Assembly: GCF_036013525.1 (NCBI RefSeq)
Contig: NZ_CP107853.1
Span: 1,178,001 to 1,242,000, forward strand
DNA length: 64,000 nt
Direction: 5' to 3'
Source of the DNA: Nonomuraea sp. NBC_00507
Lineage (GTDB): Bacteria; Actinomycetota; Actinomycetes; Streptosporangiales; Streptosporangiaceae
Made by a program: the position numbers and the translations under genes. This document shows positions 25,385-33,839 of the stretch, piece by piece. Within the stretch, counting starts at the first letter, position 1. Each line of letters opens with the position of its first letter. A model generated the notes under the pieces. That model saw only the letters and a list, made by a program, of their open reading frames with translations, made no database searches and was not told the origin of the DNA.

Positions 25385-26740
25385 GTGAGCGCCTATTTCG
25401 GGCTCCTGGCCCTGTTCCTCCTGACCGCGGCAACGGGTTTCTTCGTCGCTCAGGAGTTCGCGTACGTCGCCGCGGACCGCGGCATTCTCCGTGAGCAGGC
25501 CGCGGCGGGCGACAAGTCCGCCGAGAAGGCACTCCAGGTGACCTCGCGGCTGTCCTTCATGCTCTCCGGCGCCCAGCTGGGCATCACGGTAACGGCCCTG
25601 CTGGTCGGCTTCCTGGCCGAACCGGCGATCTCCGTGATCGTCCGCCCCTGGCTCGAGAACACCGGACTGTCCACCACCATGATCTCCGGCATCTCCGTGG
25701 CCGCCGGCGTGTTCGTGGCCACGGTGGTACAGATGGTCCTGGGCGAGCTGGCGCCGAAGAACCTGGGCATCGCCCGCCCCGAGCCGGTGGCCAAGTCCCT
25801 GGCGAGCGCGACCCTGGGCTACCTGGCCGTGGTCGGCCCGTTGGTGCGCCTGTTCGACTCGGCCGCCACGGGCCTGCTCAGGCGCGTCGGCGTCGAGCCC
25901 GTGGAGGAGGTGGAGCACGGCGCGACCCCGGAGGAGCTGTCCCGCATCATCGAGGAGTCGACCAAAGCCGGAGAGCTCCCTCCGACACTGTCAGAGCTTC
26001 TCGAACGAGCCCTGGAGTTCGGCGACCGCACAGCGGAAGAGATCATGGTCCCCCGCCCTCGAGTCGTCGTGCTCCGCGACACGCAGCCGATCTCCGACCT
26101 GCTCGAGGTCATGCGCCGGCGCGGCCACTCCCGCTACCCGGTGCTCGGCGCCGACGGCGACGTGCTCGGAGTGACGGGCGTCCGCGAGCTCCTCGCATCA
26201 CACATGAACGAAGGCGACATCAAAACCATCACCCGCCCGGCTCTCCTGGTCCCAGATTCCCTCCCCCTGCCGGCCGTACTGGACAAACTGCGCACGGCCA
26301 GGGACGACATCGCCCTGGTCATCGACGAGTACGGCGGCCTGGCCGGTGTGATCACCATCGAGGACCTGGCCGAGGAGCTGGTCGGCGAGCTGCTGGACGA
26401 GAACGACCCCGAGCCGGCGGGCGCCGTGGAGCGCGGGCCCGGCGTCTGGGAGGTGCCAGGCTGGCTGAGGCTGGACGAGGTAGAGCGCGCCACCGGCATC
26501 TCCCTCCCGGAGAGCGACGACTACGACACCCTCGCCGGCCTGGTCCTGGCCCAACTGGGCCGCCTGCCAGACCCCGGGGACGAGCTGACGGTCCCGATCA
26601 ACCACCCCACCGACGACCCGTTCGCAGAGACCGACAACAACCACGTGGCGCACGTGACGGTCATGTCCCTGAACCGACGCGTCCCCGAATGGGTCCGCCT
26701 GGTCCACGCAAAGCACGCGCCCGCGGAGGCGACCCGATGA
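25385..26740 (+). CDS. CNNM/CorC-family (HlyC/hemolysin-related) membrane protein
   Basis: 451 residues. The N-terminal DUF21/CNNM domain (about 1-190) has four membrane segments with LSFMLSGAQLGITVTALLVG and LGELAPKNLGIA. Two CBS domains (about 210-335, EEIMVPRPRVVVL and LVIDEYGGLAGVITIEDL) and a C-terminal CorC_HlyC domain follow. Family members export or tolerate Mg2+ or Co2+. GTG 25385 is the start, preceded by a structured leader. It overlaps the second CNNM gene by four bases (ATGA), so the pair is co-translated. Confidence 0.93.
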   Translation: MSAYFGLLALFLLTAATGFFVAQEFAYVAADRGILREQAAAGDKSAEKALQVTSRLSFMLSGAQLGITVTALLVGFLAEPAISVIVRPWLENTGLSTTMISGISVAAGVFVATVVQMVLGELAPKNLGIARPEPVAKSLASATLGYLAVVGPLVRLFDSAATGLLRRVGVEPVEEVEHGATPEELSRIIEESTKAGELPPTLSELLERALEFGDRTAEEIMVPRPRVVVLRDTQPISDLLEVMRRRGHSRYPVLGADGDVLGVTGVRELLASHMNEGDIKTITRPALLVPDSLPLPAVLDKLRTARDDIALVIDEYGGLAGVITIEDLAEELVGELLDENDPEPAGAVERGPGVWEVPGWLRLDEVERATGISLPESDDYDTLAGLVLAQLGRLPDPGDELTVPINHPTDDPFAETDNNHVAHVTVMSLNRRVPEWVRLVHAKHAPAEATR

Positions 26741-27744
26741 CGATGCTCCTCATCAGCCTCGCCCTCCTGGCCTTCAACGCGCTGTTCGTCGCCGCCGAAT
26801 TCGCCTTCGTCTCCGCCAGACGCCACCGCCTGGAGGAGATGGCCACAGGCAGCAACCGCGTGGTGAGATTCGCCGCCAAATCCGCCGTATCCGGTGGAAG
26901 GCAACTGTCTCTCATGCTGGCCGGCGCCCAGCTGGGCATCACCCTGTGCACCTTGGGCCTGGGCCTGGTCTCGGAACCGGCACTGGAACACGCGCTGGAG
27001 CCGGTCTTCGCCGCCGTGGGACTCCCGGAGTCCCTCCGCCTCCCCATATCCCTCACCATCGCCCTGGCGCTGGTGACGTTCCTCCACATGGTGATCGGCG
27101 AAATGGCCCCCAAATCCTGGGCCCTGACACACCCGGAACGCGCGGCTCTCCTCCTGACCCTGCCGTTCCGCGCCTTCACCCACGTGATGCGCCCCCTGCT
27201 CACGACCCTGAACGCCCTGACCAACGCCATCCTCCGCCTCTTCGGCGTACAACCGAAAAACGAACTGGCGACGACGCGCACACCGCGACAACTGGCCATG
27301 CTGGTAGGCGAGTCAGGCCGCATGGGCCTCCTGGACAGAGACGAACACGACCTCCTGACCAGAGCCCTCCGCCTCCAGGCAGAAGGCATAGAACGCCTCA
27401 TGGTCCCCATAACCCAGGCGGTCATGGTCCCGCCAACAGCAACAGCGGCCCAGATCAGATCAGCCGCAACAGAAAGCGGCCACCTGAGACTCCTGGTAGG
27501 CACCCCCACCTCAGTGGAAGGCGCCCTCCACGCAAGAGACGCCCTCCTCAACCCAAGAGACAAAGCAGGCGACCTAACACACACCCTCCCCCACCTGCCA
27601 TGCGTAACCCAGGTCCCAGAAGCGGTAACAGCCCTACAAGAGGCAAGATCCCACCTGGCCCTGGTAACGAACCAATCAGGATCAGTCATCGGAATGGTGA
27701 GCCTCACCGACCTACTGGGCGAGCTGCTGGATACCAGGCTGTGA
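26737..27744 (+). CDS. Second CNNM/CorC-family protein, lacking the CorC_HlyC domain
   Basis: 335 residues. The DUF21 transmembrane domain (LSLMLAGAQLGITLCTLGLG, IGEMAPKSWAL) and a CBS pair are present, but it ends after the second CBS (ALVTNQSGSVIGMVSLTDL). Tandem CNNM genes of unequal length are common in actinobacteria and may form heterodimers. The second half uses codons that are rare in its neighbours (AGA, CTA, GTA, ATA, ACA), a clear change in base composition beginning near 27250. ATG 26737 overlaps the previous stop. Confidence 0.92.
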   Translation: MTMLLISLALLAFNALFVAAEFAFVSARRHRLEEMATGSNRVVRFAAKSAVSGGRQLSLMLAGAQLGITLCTLGLGLVSEPALEHALEPVFAAVGLPESLRLPISLTIALALVTFLHMVIGEMAPKSWALTHPERAALLLTLPFRAFTHVMRPLLTTLNALTNAILRLFGVQPKNELATTRTPRQLAMLVGESGRMGLLDRDEHDLLTRALRLQAEGIERLMVPITQAVMVPPTATAAQIRSAATESGHLRLLVGTPTSVEGALHARDALLNPRDKAGDLTHTLPHLPCVTQVPEAVTALQEARSHLALVTNQSGSVIGMVSLTDLLGELLDTRL

Positions 27745-27915
27745 CGTAAAACACATTGGCAAGCGCCCCGAAAGCACCTTGCAACCACCCTGACCCACGC
27801 TCCAAGGGCGCCCCACCCCCAGAAAAAGAGCCCCCACAACCCTTGCGATCCGCCGACGACTTCGTCAGGGTGGGACCGCACCCAACGACGAACAACCACA
27901 GCAAACAAAGGGGAT
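27745..27915. other. Noncoding region after corC pair
   Basis: C/A-rich sequence with no convincing gene. With the hairpin array and flanks it makes a 432-base gap up to the tRNA. No att-like duplication of the tRNA 3' end was noticed. Confidence 0.5.
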
Positions 27916-28109
27916 CTGGGGGCAAAGCCCCCAGAAGACGAAGGCCTGAGGGCAACAGCCCGAGAAGAGAAGATGGGGCTCTGAGGGCAACAGCCCAAGA
28001 AGACGGGAACCCGAGAAGATGGGGGTCTGGGGGCACAGCCCCCAGGGACGGGGGGTCTGGGGGGCCATGCCCCCCAGAAGACGCTGGGGGTCCGGGGGTT
28101 ATCCCCCGG
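27916..28109. repeat. Array of six hairpin-forming palindromes
   Basis: Stems, all with 3-4 base loops: CTGGGGGC/GCCCCCAG at 27916-27934; GGGC/GCCC at 27950-27961 and 27985-27996; CTGGGGGC/GCCCCCAG at 28027-28045; a nine-pair version at 28057-28077; CCGGGGG/CCCCCGG at 28092-28109. Spacers are A/G-rich with recurring AGAAGA. Such G/C hairpin clusters are known as extragenic palindromes in actinomycetes. They may act as a bidirectional transcription or mRNA-stability barrier. Open frames across this region are artefacts. Confidence 0.85.
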
Positions 28110-28176
28110 GTAAACACGACGAGGGGACCCGCGGGAGGAAGCGAATGCTTCCGACCAAGAGTCCCCAGTCACCGAG

Positions 28177-28259
28177 TGGGCGAGGAGGGATTTGAACCCT
28201 CACGTCCTTTCGGACACACGGACCTGAACCGTGCGCGTCTGCCGTTCCGCCACCCGCCC
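28177..28259 (-). tRNA. tRNA-Leu (anticodon CAG)
   Basis: 83 bases, class II tRNA with a long variable arm. The acceptor GGGCGGG pairs with CTCGCCC (one G-U). The anticodon stem-loop is CACGG-TTCAGGT-CCGTG, giving anticodon CAG for CUG codons. The variable arm is TGTCCGAAAGGACG and the T-arm holds GGTTCAAATCC. The discriminator is A and CCA is not encoded. A leucine tRNA at this place, divergent from fhaA, is conserved with mycobacteria. Confidence 0.97.
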
Positions 28260-28460
28260 TTTTTTGGGTGCGGAGAAACAGTAGCACGGAACAGCCACTG
28301 GTACTGAACCCGGATACGATCGCATAAGACACGGGAGCGGAGGAGCTGGGCGCGACAGCCGACGGGCGCCGGGAAACGCCGCGACGTGGGACTAGCGGAA
28401 ACCGGGCGCCGTACGCGTCTGGGGAACGCGATCATATGCACGGAGGAAGGGAGGTACCCG

Positions 28461-29201
28461 GTGGGAGTCCTTCAGCGCTTCGAGCGAAGGCTCGAAGGCT
28501 TGGTTGAGGGGGCCTTTGCGCGGGCGTTCAAATCTGACCTTCAGCCGGTCGAGGTCGCCAGCGCGGTTCAGCGGGAGATGGATGAGCGTGCGGCGATCGT
28601 CGCTCAAGGTCGCACGCTCGTGCCCAACGATTTCGTGGTCGAGCTGTCCACGACCGACAGCGAGCGGCTTGAGGTCTACGCCGACAGCATCAGTCACGAG
28701 CTGGCCAACCTCGCCAGGGAGTACGCCAAGGAGCAGGGCTACTCTTTCGTGGGACCGGTCCGGGTTCGCTTCGAGACCGCCGCCGACCTGGCTGTGGGTT
28801 TGTTCCGCATCAGGTCCGGCGTCATCCGCGGCGCGACGGTGGAGCAGGACGAGATTCGCCAGCCGGCGAGCGACCTGCCTCCATCCCGGCCGCACGCGTT
28901 CAACGGGCGGCCCAGGCTGCTCGTCTCCACCCAGGACGACCCGCAGGGGGACCGCTCCTACGAGCTCACCACTCCGGTGACCTTGCTCGGCAGGGGCACC
29001 GACTGCGATCTTCGTCTAGTCGATCCCGGCGTTTCGCGGCATCACGCGGAGTTGCGCGTCGAGGGCCAGAATGTGGTTCTCGTCGACTTGGGATCGACGA
29101 ACGGCACTTTCGTCAACGGCCAGCCGGTACGCAGGATCGAGCTCCAGAACGGCACGCGAGTGACCCTGGGGCGCACGACTCTGGTGTTCCGGCGCGATTA
29201 G
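28461..29201 (+). CDS. fhaA: FHA-domain protein FhaA (DUF3662 + FHA)
   Basis: 246 residues. The N-terminal DUF3662 domain (1-115, LQRFERRLEGLVEGAFARAF) and a linker precede a C-terminal FHA domain (about 165-243) with GRGTDCDLRL, SRHHAEL and LGSTNGTFVNG, the phosphothreonine-binding set. In mycobacteria FhaA binds phosphorylated MviN/CwsA and controls peptidoglycan synthesis at poles and septum. GTG 28461 is chosen for its GGAAGGGAGG ribosome site. It is first gene of the fhaA-fhaB-pstP-rodA-pbpA-pknA-pknB operon. Confidence 0.96.
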   Translation: MGVLQRFERRLEGLVEGAFARAFKSDLQPVEVASAVQREMDERAAIVAQGRTLVPNDFVVELSTTDSERLEVYADSISHELANLAREYAKEQGYSFVGPVRVRFETAADLAVGLFRIRSGVIRGATVEQDEIRQPASDLPPSRPHAFNGRPRLLVSTQDDPQGDRSYELTTPVTLLGRGTDCDLRLVDPGVSRHHAELRVEGQNVVLVDLGSTNGTFVNGQPVRRIELQNGTRVTLGRTTLVFRRD

Positions 29202-29218
29202 AGGTAGACAAACGGTCC

Positions 29219-29689
29219 ATGTCCGAGCTCACGCTGCTGCTGATCCGGCTCGCCTTCCTGGCGGTGCTGTGGTTCTTCGTCATTGCCGCAGTCGGCGTGA
29301 TCCGGACTGACTTGTTCGGTTCACGCACGGCTCCCGCGGGTCCACGCAAGTCCGCCAAACCCGCCAAGGCCGTGGCGAAGCCCAAAAGCAAGAAGGGCGA
29401 GCCACGCCAGCTCATCGTCACCGGTGGCCCGCTGCAAGGCACCACCATCACTCTCACGGAGACGCCCATCACCATTGGCCGGGCGAACGACGCCACGCTG
29501 GTAGTCACTGACGACTACGCTTCCAGCCGGCATGCCCGGCTCTTTCCTCAGGACGGTCAGTGGATCGTGGAAGACCTCGGGTCGACCAACGGGACCTATC
29601 TCGACCGCTCGAAAGTCACCCGCCCGACCCCGGTGCCGCTCGGTGTTCCGATCCGCGTCGGCAAAACAGTCATTGAATTGCGCAAATGA
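29219..29689 (+). CDS. fhaB: FHA-domain protein FhaB (FipA-like)
   Basis: 156 residues. An N-terminal membrane helix (about 5-27) and a basic Lys/Ala/Pro linker precede an FHA domain (about 62-152): TIGRANDATLVV, SSRHARL, LGSTNGTYLD. The mycobacterial counterpart is a PknA/PknB substrate that links FtsZ and FtsQ under oxidative stress. Starts at ATG 29219, 17 bases after fhaA, and overlaps pstP by four bases (ATGA). Confidence 0.95.
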   Translation: MSELTLLLIRLAFLAVLWFFVIAAVGVIRTDLFGSRTAPAGPRKSAKPAKAVAKPKSKKGEPRQLIVTGGPLQGTTITLTETPITIGRANDATLVVTDDYASSRHARLFPQDGQWIVEDLGSTNGTYLDRSKVTRPTPVPLGVPIRVGKTVIELRK

Positions 29690-30978
29690 CCATCGCACTC
29701 CGCTACGCCGCCCGCTCGGACGTCGGCCTCCTCCGCGAAGGAAACGAGGACTCGGCGTACGCTAGCGGCCGCCTGCTTGCCGTCGCCGACGGCATGGGCG
29801 GGCACGCACACGGCGAGGTGGCCAGCTCAGTCGCCATCGCCGCCATGGCCTCTCTCGAAGAGGCCCAACAGGGGGGTGACCTGCTCAACGCCATCGAGGC
29901 AGCGGTACGCGACGCCAACCGCAAGCTGCATGAAATGGTGGGGCGGGATCCCAGCCTCAAAGGCATGGGCACGACTCTCACGGCCATGTTGTGGCACGGC
30001 ACCCAGGTCGCCCTCGTGCACGTCGGCGACTCGCGCGCCTACCTGCTCAGGCGCGGGGAGCTCTACCAGATCACCCATGACCACACACTGGTGCAGCAGC
30101 TCGTCGACGACGGGCGCATCACGCCGGAAGAGGCCGCCACGCATCCGCAGCGCTCGATCCTGCTGCGCGCTCTCGACGGCAGCGGCGAGGTCGATCCCGA
30201 TCTCACGCTCCGGGAGGCGCAGGTAGGTGACCGTTACCTGCTGTGCTCGGACGGGCTGTCCGGTGTGGTGAGCGCGGAGACGCTGCACGCCACGCTCACC
30301 AACATCGACGATCCGGAAGAGGTCGTCCGCCAGCTCATCGACCTGGCGAACAGGGGAGGCGGGCCGGACAACATCACGTGCGTCCTGGCCGACGTCCTGG
30401 AGATCACCGATGGGCAGCAGGTGCCTGCCGAGGTGGCCGTTGTGGGCGCCGCGGGCATGAACCGGCTGCGCGGGAATCCGCAGGACACCTCGCCGGGGCG
30501 ACCTAGTGCGGTGACCGCACCCCAGCCGGCGATCGCCGACGACGACTTCGACGAGCCGGTCGCGCAGGCGTCCCGGCGGTCGGGCAAGCGTCGTCGTGTG
30601 TGGCCCGTGCTGGTCACCGTGCTCTGCATAGCCATCGCCGCCGTCGGCGCCGGTGGCTATTTTGGATACCAGTGGACCCAGGACCAGTTCTTCGTCGGTG
30701 CTAGGGACGGCGAGGTGGTCGTGTTCAAGGGGATCCAGAAGGAGGTGGTCGGATTCCAGCTCTTCAGCGTCTCCAAGCCCACGGGACGGCAGCTCTCCCA
30801 GCTGTCCGAGGCTGACCAAGCGCTGGTCAGGAGCGGCATCCCCGTCCTGTCCGTCGACGAAGGCGTGGCGAAAATCAACGCGTTGAAGTTCTCCGGAGAT
30901 CAGCCGAGCGATACGACGGCGACCACGAGTGCGTCGCCCACGCCATCCGCCACCGCGACCAAGACGAAACAGCAGTAA
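29686..30978 (+). CDS. pstP: PP2C-type Ser/Thr protein phosphatase PstP
   Basis: 430 residues. The catalytic domain (1-240) shows the metal-binding and core motifs GNEDSAY, VADGMGGHAHGE, GTTLTAML, HVGDSRAYL, CSDGLSG and GGPDNIT. A cytoplasmic linker, a membrane helix (about 306-328) and a short extracellular tail ending in a Thr/Ser/Ala-rich stretch follow. It dephosphorylates PknA/PknB and their targets. It overlaps fhaB by four bases and rodA begins right after its stop. Confidence 0.97.
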   Translation: MTIALRYAARSDVGLLREGNEDSAYASGRLLAVADGMGGHAHGEVASSVAIAAMASLEEAQQGGDLLNAIEAAVRDANRKLHEMVGRDPSLKGMGTTLTAMLWHGTQVALVHVGDSRAYLLRRGELYQITHDHTLVQQLVDDGRITPEEAATHPQRSILLRALDGSGEVDPDLTLREAQVGDRYLLCSDGLSGVVSAETLHATLTNIDDPEEVVRQLIDLANRGGGPDNITCVLADVLEITDGQQVPAEVAVVGAAGMNRLRGNPQDTSPGRPSAVTAPQPAIADDDFDEPVAQASRRSGKRRRVWPVLVTVLCIAIAAVGAGGYFGYQWTQDQFFVGARDGEVVVFKGIQKEVVGFQLFSVSKPTGRQLSQLSEADQALVRSGIPVLSVDEGVAKINALKFSGDQPSDTTATTSASPTPSATATKTKQQ

Positions 30979-32361
30979 ATGAGCGAAGTCGCCGAAGCCC
31001 CCATCCCGATGCCGGCCAAGCGCCGCGTGGCCCAGCTGGTCATGCTGGCGCTCGCGGTGGGCATCGTCATGGGCGCCTACGCCAACGTCGGCCTGGCGAT
31101 CGACGGCCGGATCCCGGCGGGCATGCTGACGTACGGCCTGGGTCTGGGCGGCCTGATGGCGGTCGCCTACATCGTGCTGGCCAAGTTCGCCCCGTGGGCC
31201 GATCCGCTGATCCTGCCGCTGGTCACCGTGATCAACGGTCTCGGCCTGGTGATGATCTACCGGCTCGAGTCCGCGAAGATGCCCGGCGCGTCCGCCGCCA
31301 ACCAGATCATGTGGACGGCGGTCGGCGTCGTCATGTTCACGGCCACGCTGCTGGTGATCCGCGATCATCGGATGCTCCAGCGCCTCACCTACACCGCCGG
31401 CGCCGTCGGCCTGGTCCTCCTCGCCATCCCCGCGATCTTGCCCGCCTCACTCAGCGAGGTGCAGGGCGCCAAGATCTGGATCCGCATCGGCGGATTCTCC
31501 ATCCAGCCGGGCGAGTTCGCCAAGCTGGCGCTGGTGGTCTTCTTCGCCGGTTACCTCGTGGCCAAACGGGACGTGCTGGCGCTGGCCGGGCGGCGGCTGC
31601 TCTTCATCGACCTGCCGCGGGCCAGGGACCTCGGCCCCGTCCTCGTCACCTGGGCGCTCAGCCTGCTCGTCCTGGTCTTCGAGAAGGACCTGGGCACGTC
31701 GCTGCTGCTGTTCGGCACGTTCATCGCGATGCTCTACATCGCCACGCAGCGCACGTCGTGGGTGCTGATCGGCGTGCTGCTCTTCGCGGGCGGCGCCTTC
31801 CTGGCGGGCATGGCCTTCGACCACGTCGGCGACCGCTTCCAGATCTGGCTCAACCCGAGCTCCGACGAGTTCTACAACCGGGAGATCGGCGGCAGCTACC
31901 AGATCATGCAGAGCCTCTTCGGGCTCGGCGCGGGCGGCATCCTGGGCACCGGGCTCGGGCAGGGCAATCCCGACCTGATCCCGCTGTCGTTCTCTGACTT
32001 CATCTTCGCCGCGATCGGCGAAGAGCTGGGCCTGACCGGCCTGATGGCGCTGATCATGCTCTACGCGCTGCTGGTCGAGCGGGGTCTGCGCACCTCGCTG
32101 GCGGCCCGCGAGCCGTTCTCGAAGCTGCTGGCGGGCGGCCTGTCGTTCATCCTGGCCTGGCAGGTGTTCATCATCGTCGGCGGGGTGACGAACCTCATCC
32201 CCCTGACCGGCCTGGTCACCCCGTTCATGTCCCAGGGTGGCTCGGCGTTGCTGGCTAACTGGATCCTTATCGCGCTTTTGGTAAGAATGTCGGATTCGGC
32301 GCGAAAGCCCCCGCCTCAGGCGATCCAGAACGAAGGACTGACGCAGGTGTTCCAGCGATGA
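30979..32361 (+). CDS. rodA: FtsW/RodA/SpoVE-family peptidoglycan glycosyltransferase
   Basis: 460 residues and about twelve membrane helices. SEDS hallmarks are visible: QPGEFAKLALVVF, VFEKDLGTSLLLFG (with the catalytic Asp-bearing loop) and SFSDFIFAAIGEELG. It polymerises lipid II into glycan strands with a partner class B PBP, encoded by the overlapping pbpA (ATGA). It starts directly after the pstP stop. Operon position identifies it as the RodA of the mycobacterial-type block, not the mur/fts-cluster FtsW. Confidence 0.96.
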   Translation: MSEVAEAPIPMPAKRRVAQLVMLALAVGIVMGAYANVGLAIDGRIPAGMLTYGLGLGGLMAVAYIVLAKFAPWADPLILPLVTVINGLGLVMIYRLESAKMPGASAANQIMWTAVGVVMFTATLLVIRDHRMLQRLTYTAGAVGLVLLAIPAILPASLSEVQGAKIWIRIGGFSIQPGEFAKLALVVFFAGYLVAKRDVLALAGRRLLFIDLPRARDLGPVLVTWALSLLVLVFEKDLGTSLLLFGTFIAMLYIATQRTSWVLIGVLLFAGGAFLAGMAFDHVGDRFQIWLNPSSDEFYNREIGGSYQIMQSLFGLGAGGILGTGLGQGNPDLIPLSFSDFIFAAIGEELGLTGLMALIMLYALLVERGLRTSLAAREPFSKLLAGGLSFILAWQVFIIVGGVTNLIPLTGLVTPFMSQGGSALLANWILIALLVRMSDSARKPPPQAIQNEGLTQVFQR

Positions 32362-33818
32362 ACAAGACCCTGAAGCGCGCGGCCGTGGCCTGCCTGGTCA
32401 TGTTCGCGCTCCTGATGATCAATGTGAACATCCTGCAGGCGGTTCGCGCGGAAGAGCTGAGCGGCGACTCCCGCAACACCCGCAACTACTACGCGCGGTA
32501 CGCCATCGAGCGGGGACGCATCGTCGCGGGCGGCAAGGTGATCGCGCAGTCCGTCGAGACCGAGAGCAAGAAGTTCAAGTTCGCCAGGGAATACCCGGAC
32601 GCCAGGCTCTACGCGCACGTCACCGGCTTCTTCTCGCCCGAGAGCGAGAGCGCGATCGAGAGGTCCGAGAACGACCTGCTCGACGGCTCCAGCGCGGACC
32701 TGCTGCTGCGGCGGAGCATCGACCTGTTCACCGGCGAGCCGACCAAGGGCGCCAACGTCGAGGTCACGATCAACCCCAAGGCGCAGAAGGCGGCCTACGA
32801 CGCGCTCCGCAGCAGCGGCAAGCGCGGCGCCGTGATCGCGCTCGACCCGAAGACCGGCGCGATCCTGGCGATGGTCTCGCTGCCGACCTACGATCCCACC
32901 GAGCTGTCGGGCACCGACAAGGGCAAGGTCTTCACGCGCTACGACGTGCTGGCCAAGGAGAAGAGCCAGCCGCTGCTCAACCGCACCATCGGCCAGACGT
33001 ACCCGCCGGGGTCGACGTTCAAGGTGGTGACGATGGCGGCGTACCTGGAGGACGACTCCGGGCGCGGCCCGGACACCACTGTGGATGCGCCACAGCGGCT
33101 GCCGCTGCCCAACACCAACATCAGTCTGCCCAACTACGGCGGCGCGGCCTGCGGCTCCGGCTCGGTCACGCTGACGTACGCGCTGGAGAAGTCCTGCAAC
33201 ACACCCTTCGGCAAGATGGGCATGGAGCTGGGCTACGACAAAATGAATGAGCAGACGGAGAAGTTCGGGATGGGCACGCAGATCGCCGTGCCGATGTCGG
33301 TGGCCGACAGCGATTTCGGCCCCAAGGAGGATCAGGCGGCCGTGGCGATGGCCTCGATCGGACAGCGCAGCAACCGGATGACCCCGCTGCAGATGGCCAT
33401 GATCGCCGCTGGCATCGCCAACGAGGGCGCGGTGATGAAGCCGTACCTGGTCAACAAGATCACCGACGCCAAGGGCGACACGGTCGACGAGGCCAAGCCC
33501 GAGGAGCTGTCGGAGGCGGTCAGCACCGAGACGGCGGGCAAGCTGCGCCAGATGATGGTGAGCGTCGTCAACAACGGCACGGCCAACCTGGCGCAGGTGC
33601 CAGGCGTCCAAGTAGCGGGTAAGACGGGCACCGCGGAGACGGCCGACGGCCAGCCGCCGCACGCCTGGTTCATCTCCTTCGCGCCCGCGGAGGACCCGAA
33701 GGTGGCGCTGGCGGTGATCGTCGAGTCCGGCGCCGCGAACGTCGGCGCGGAGGCGACAGGCGGCCACACGGCCGCGCCGATCGCAAAAGCCGTGCTGGAG
33801 GCGGTGCTGAACAAGTGA
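32358..33818 (+). CDS. pbpA: Class B penicillin-binding protein (PbpA type)
   Basis: 486 residues. Membrane anchor 9-28, a dimerisation domain, then the transpeptidase domain with SxxK (S219TFK), SxN (S279CN) and KTG (K422TGT). It cross-links peptidoglycan made by RodA. It lacks the long N-terminal region and PASTA domains of FtsI-like PBPs, as for mycobacterial PbpA. It overlaps rodA by four bases. pknA starts 21 bases after its stop. Confidence 0.97.
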   Translation: MNKTLKRAAVACLVMFALLMINVNILQAVRAEELSGDSRNTRNYYARYAIERGRIVAGGKVIAQSVETESKKFKFAREYPDARLYAHVTGFFSPESESAIERSENDLLDGSSADLLLRRSIDLFTGEPTKGANVEVTINPKAQKAAYDALRSSGKRGAVIALDPKTGAILAMVSLPTYDPTELSGTDKGKVFTRYDVLAKEKSQPLLNRTIGQTYPPGSTFKVVTMAAYLEDDSGRGPDTTVDAPQRLPLPNTNISLPNYGGAACGSGSVTLTYALEKSCNTPFGKMGMELGYDKMNEQTEKFGMGTQIAVPMSVADSDFGPKEDQAAVAMASIGQRSNRMTPLQMAMIAAGIANEGAVMKPYLVNKITDAKGDTVDEAKPEELSEAVSTETAGKLRQMMVSVVNNGTANLAQVPGVQVAGKTGTAETADGQPPHAWFISFAPAEDPKVALAVIVESGAANVGAEATGGHTAAPIAKAVLEAVLNK

Positions 33819-33825
33819 GTGACGG

Positions 33826-33831
33826 TACCCT
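33826..33831 (+). promoter_or_regulatory. Possible internal leaderless -10 of pknA
   Basis: TACCCT lies eight bases before ATG 33840, just after the pbpA stop. It could provide separate, leaderless expression of the kinase genes. No good -35 is seen, so it is tentative. Confidence 0.3.
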
Positions 33832-33839
33832 GCTGGACC

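Noticed and set aside
27916..28109. Insertion-sequence ends
   Set aside because: The hairpins are not long terminal inverted repeats and no transposase lies between them.
27704..28117. Open frames across the hairpin array (Pro/Gly-rich)
   Set aside because: They read through palindromic repeats and resemble no protein.
28177..28259. Integrative-element attachment site at tRNA-Leu
   Set aside because: No integrase, no duplicated tRNA 3' end, and the tRNA-fhaA arrangement is the conserved one.
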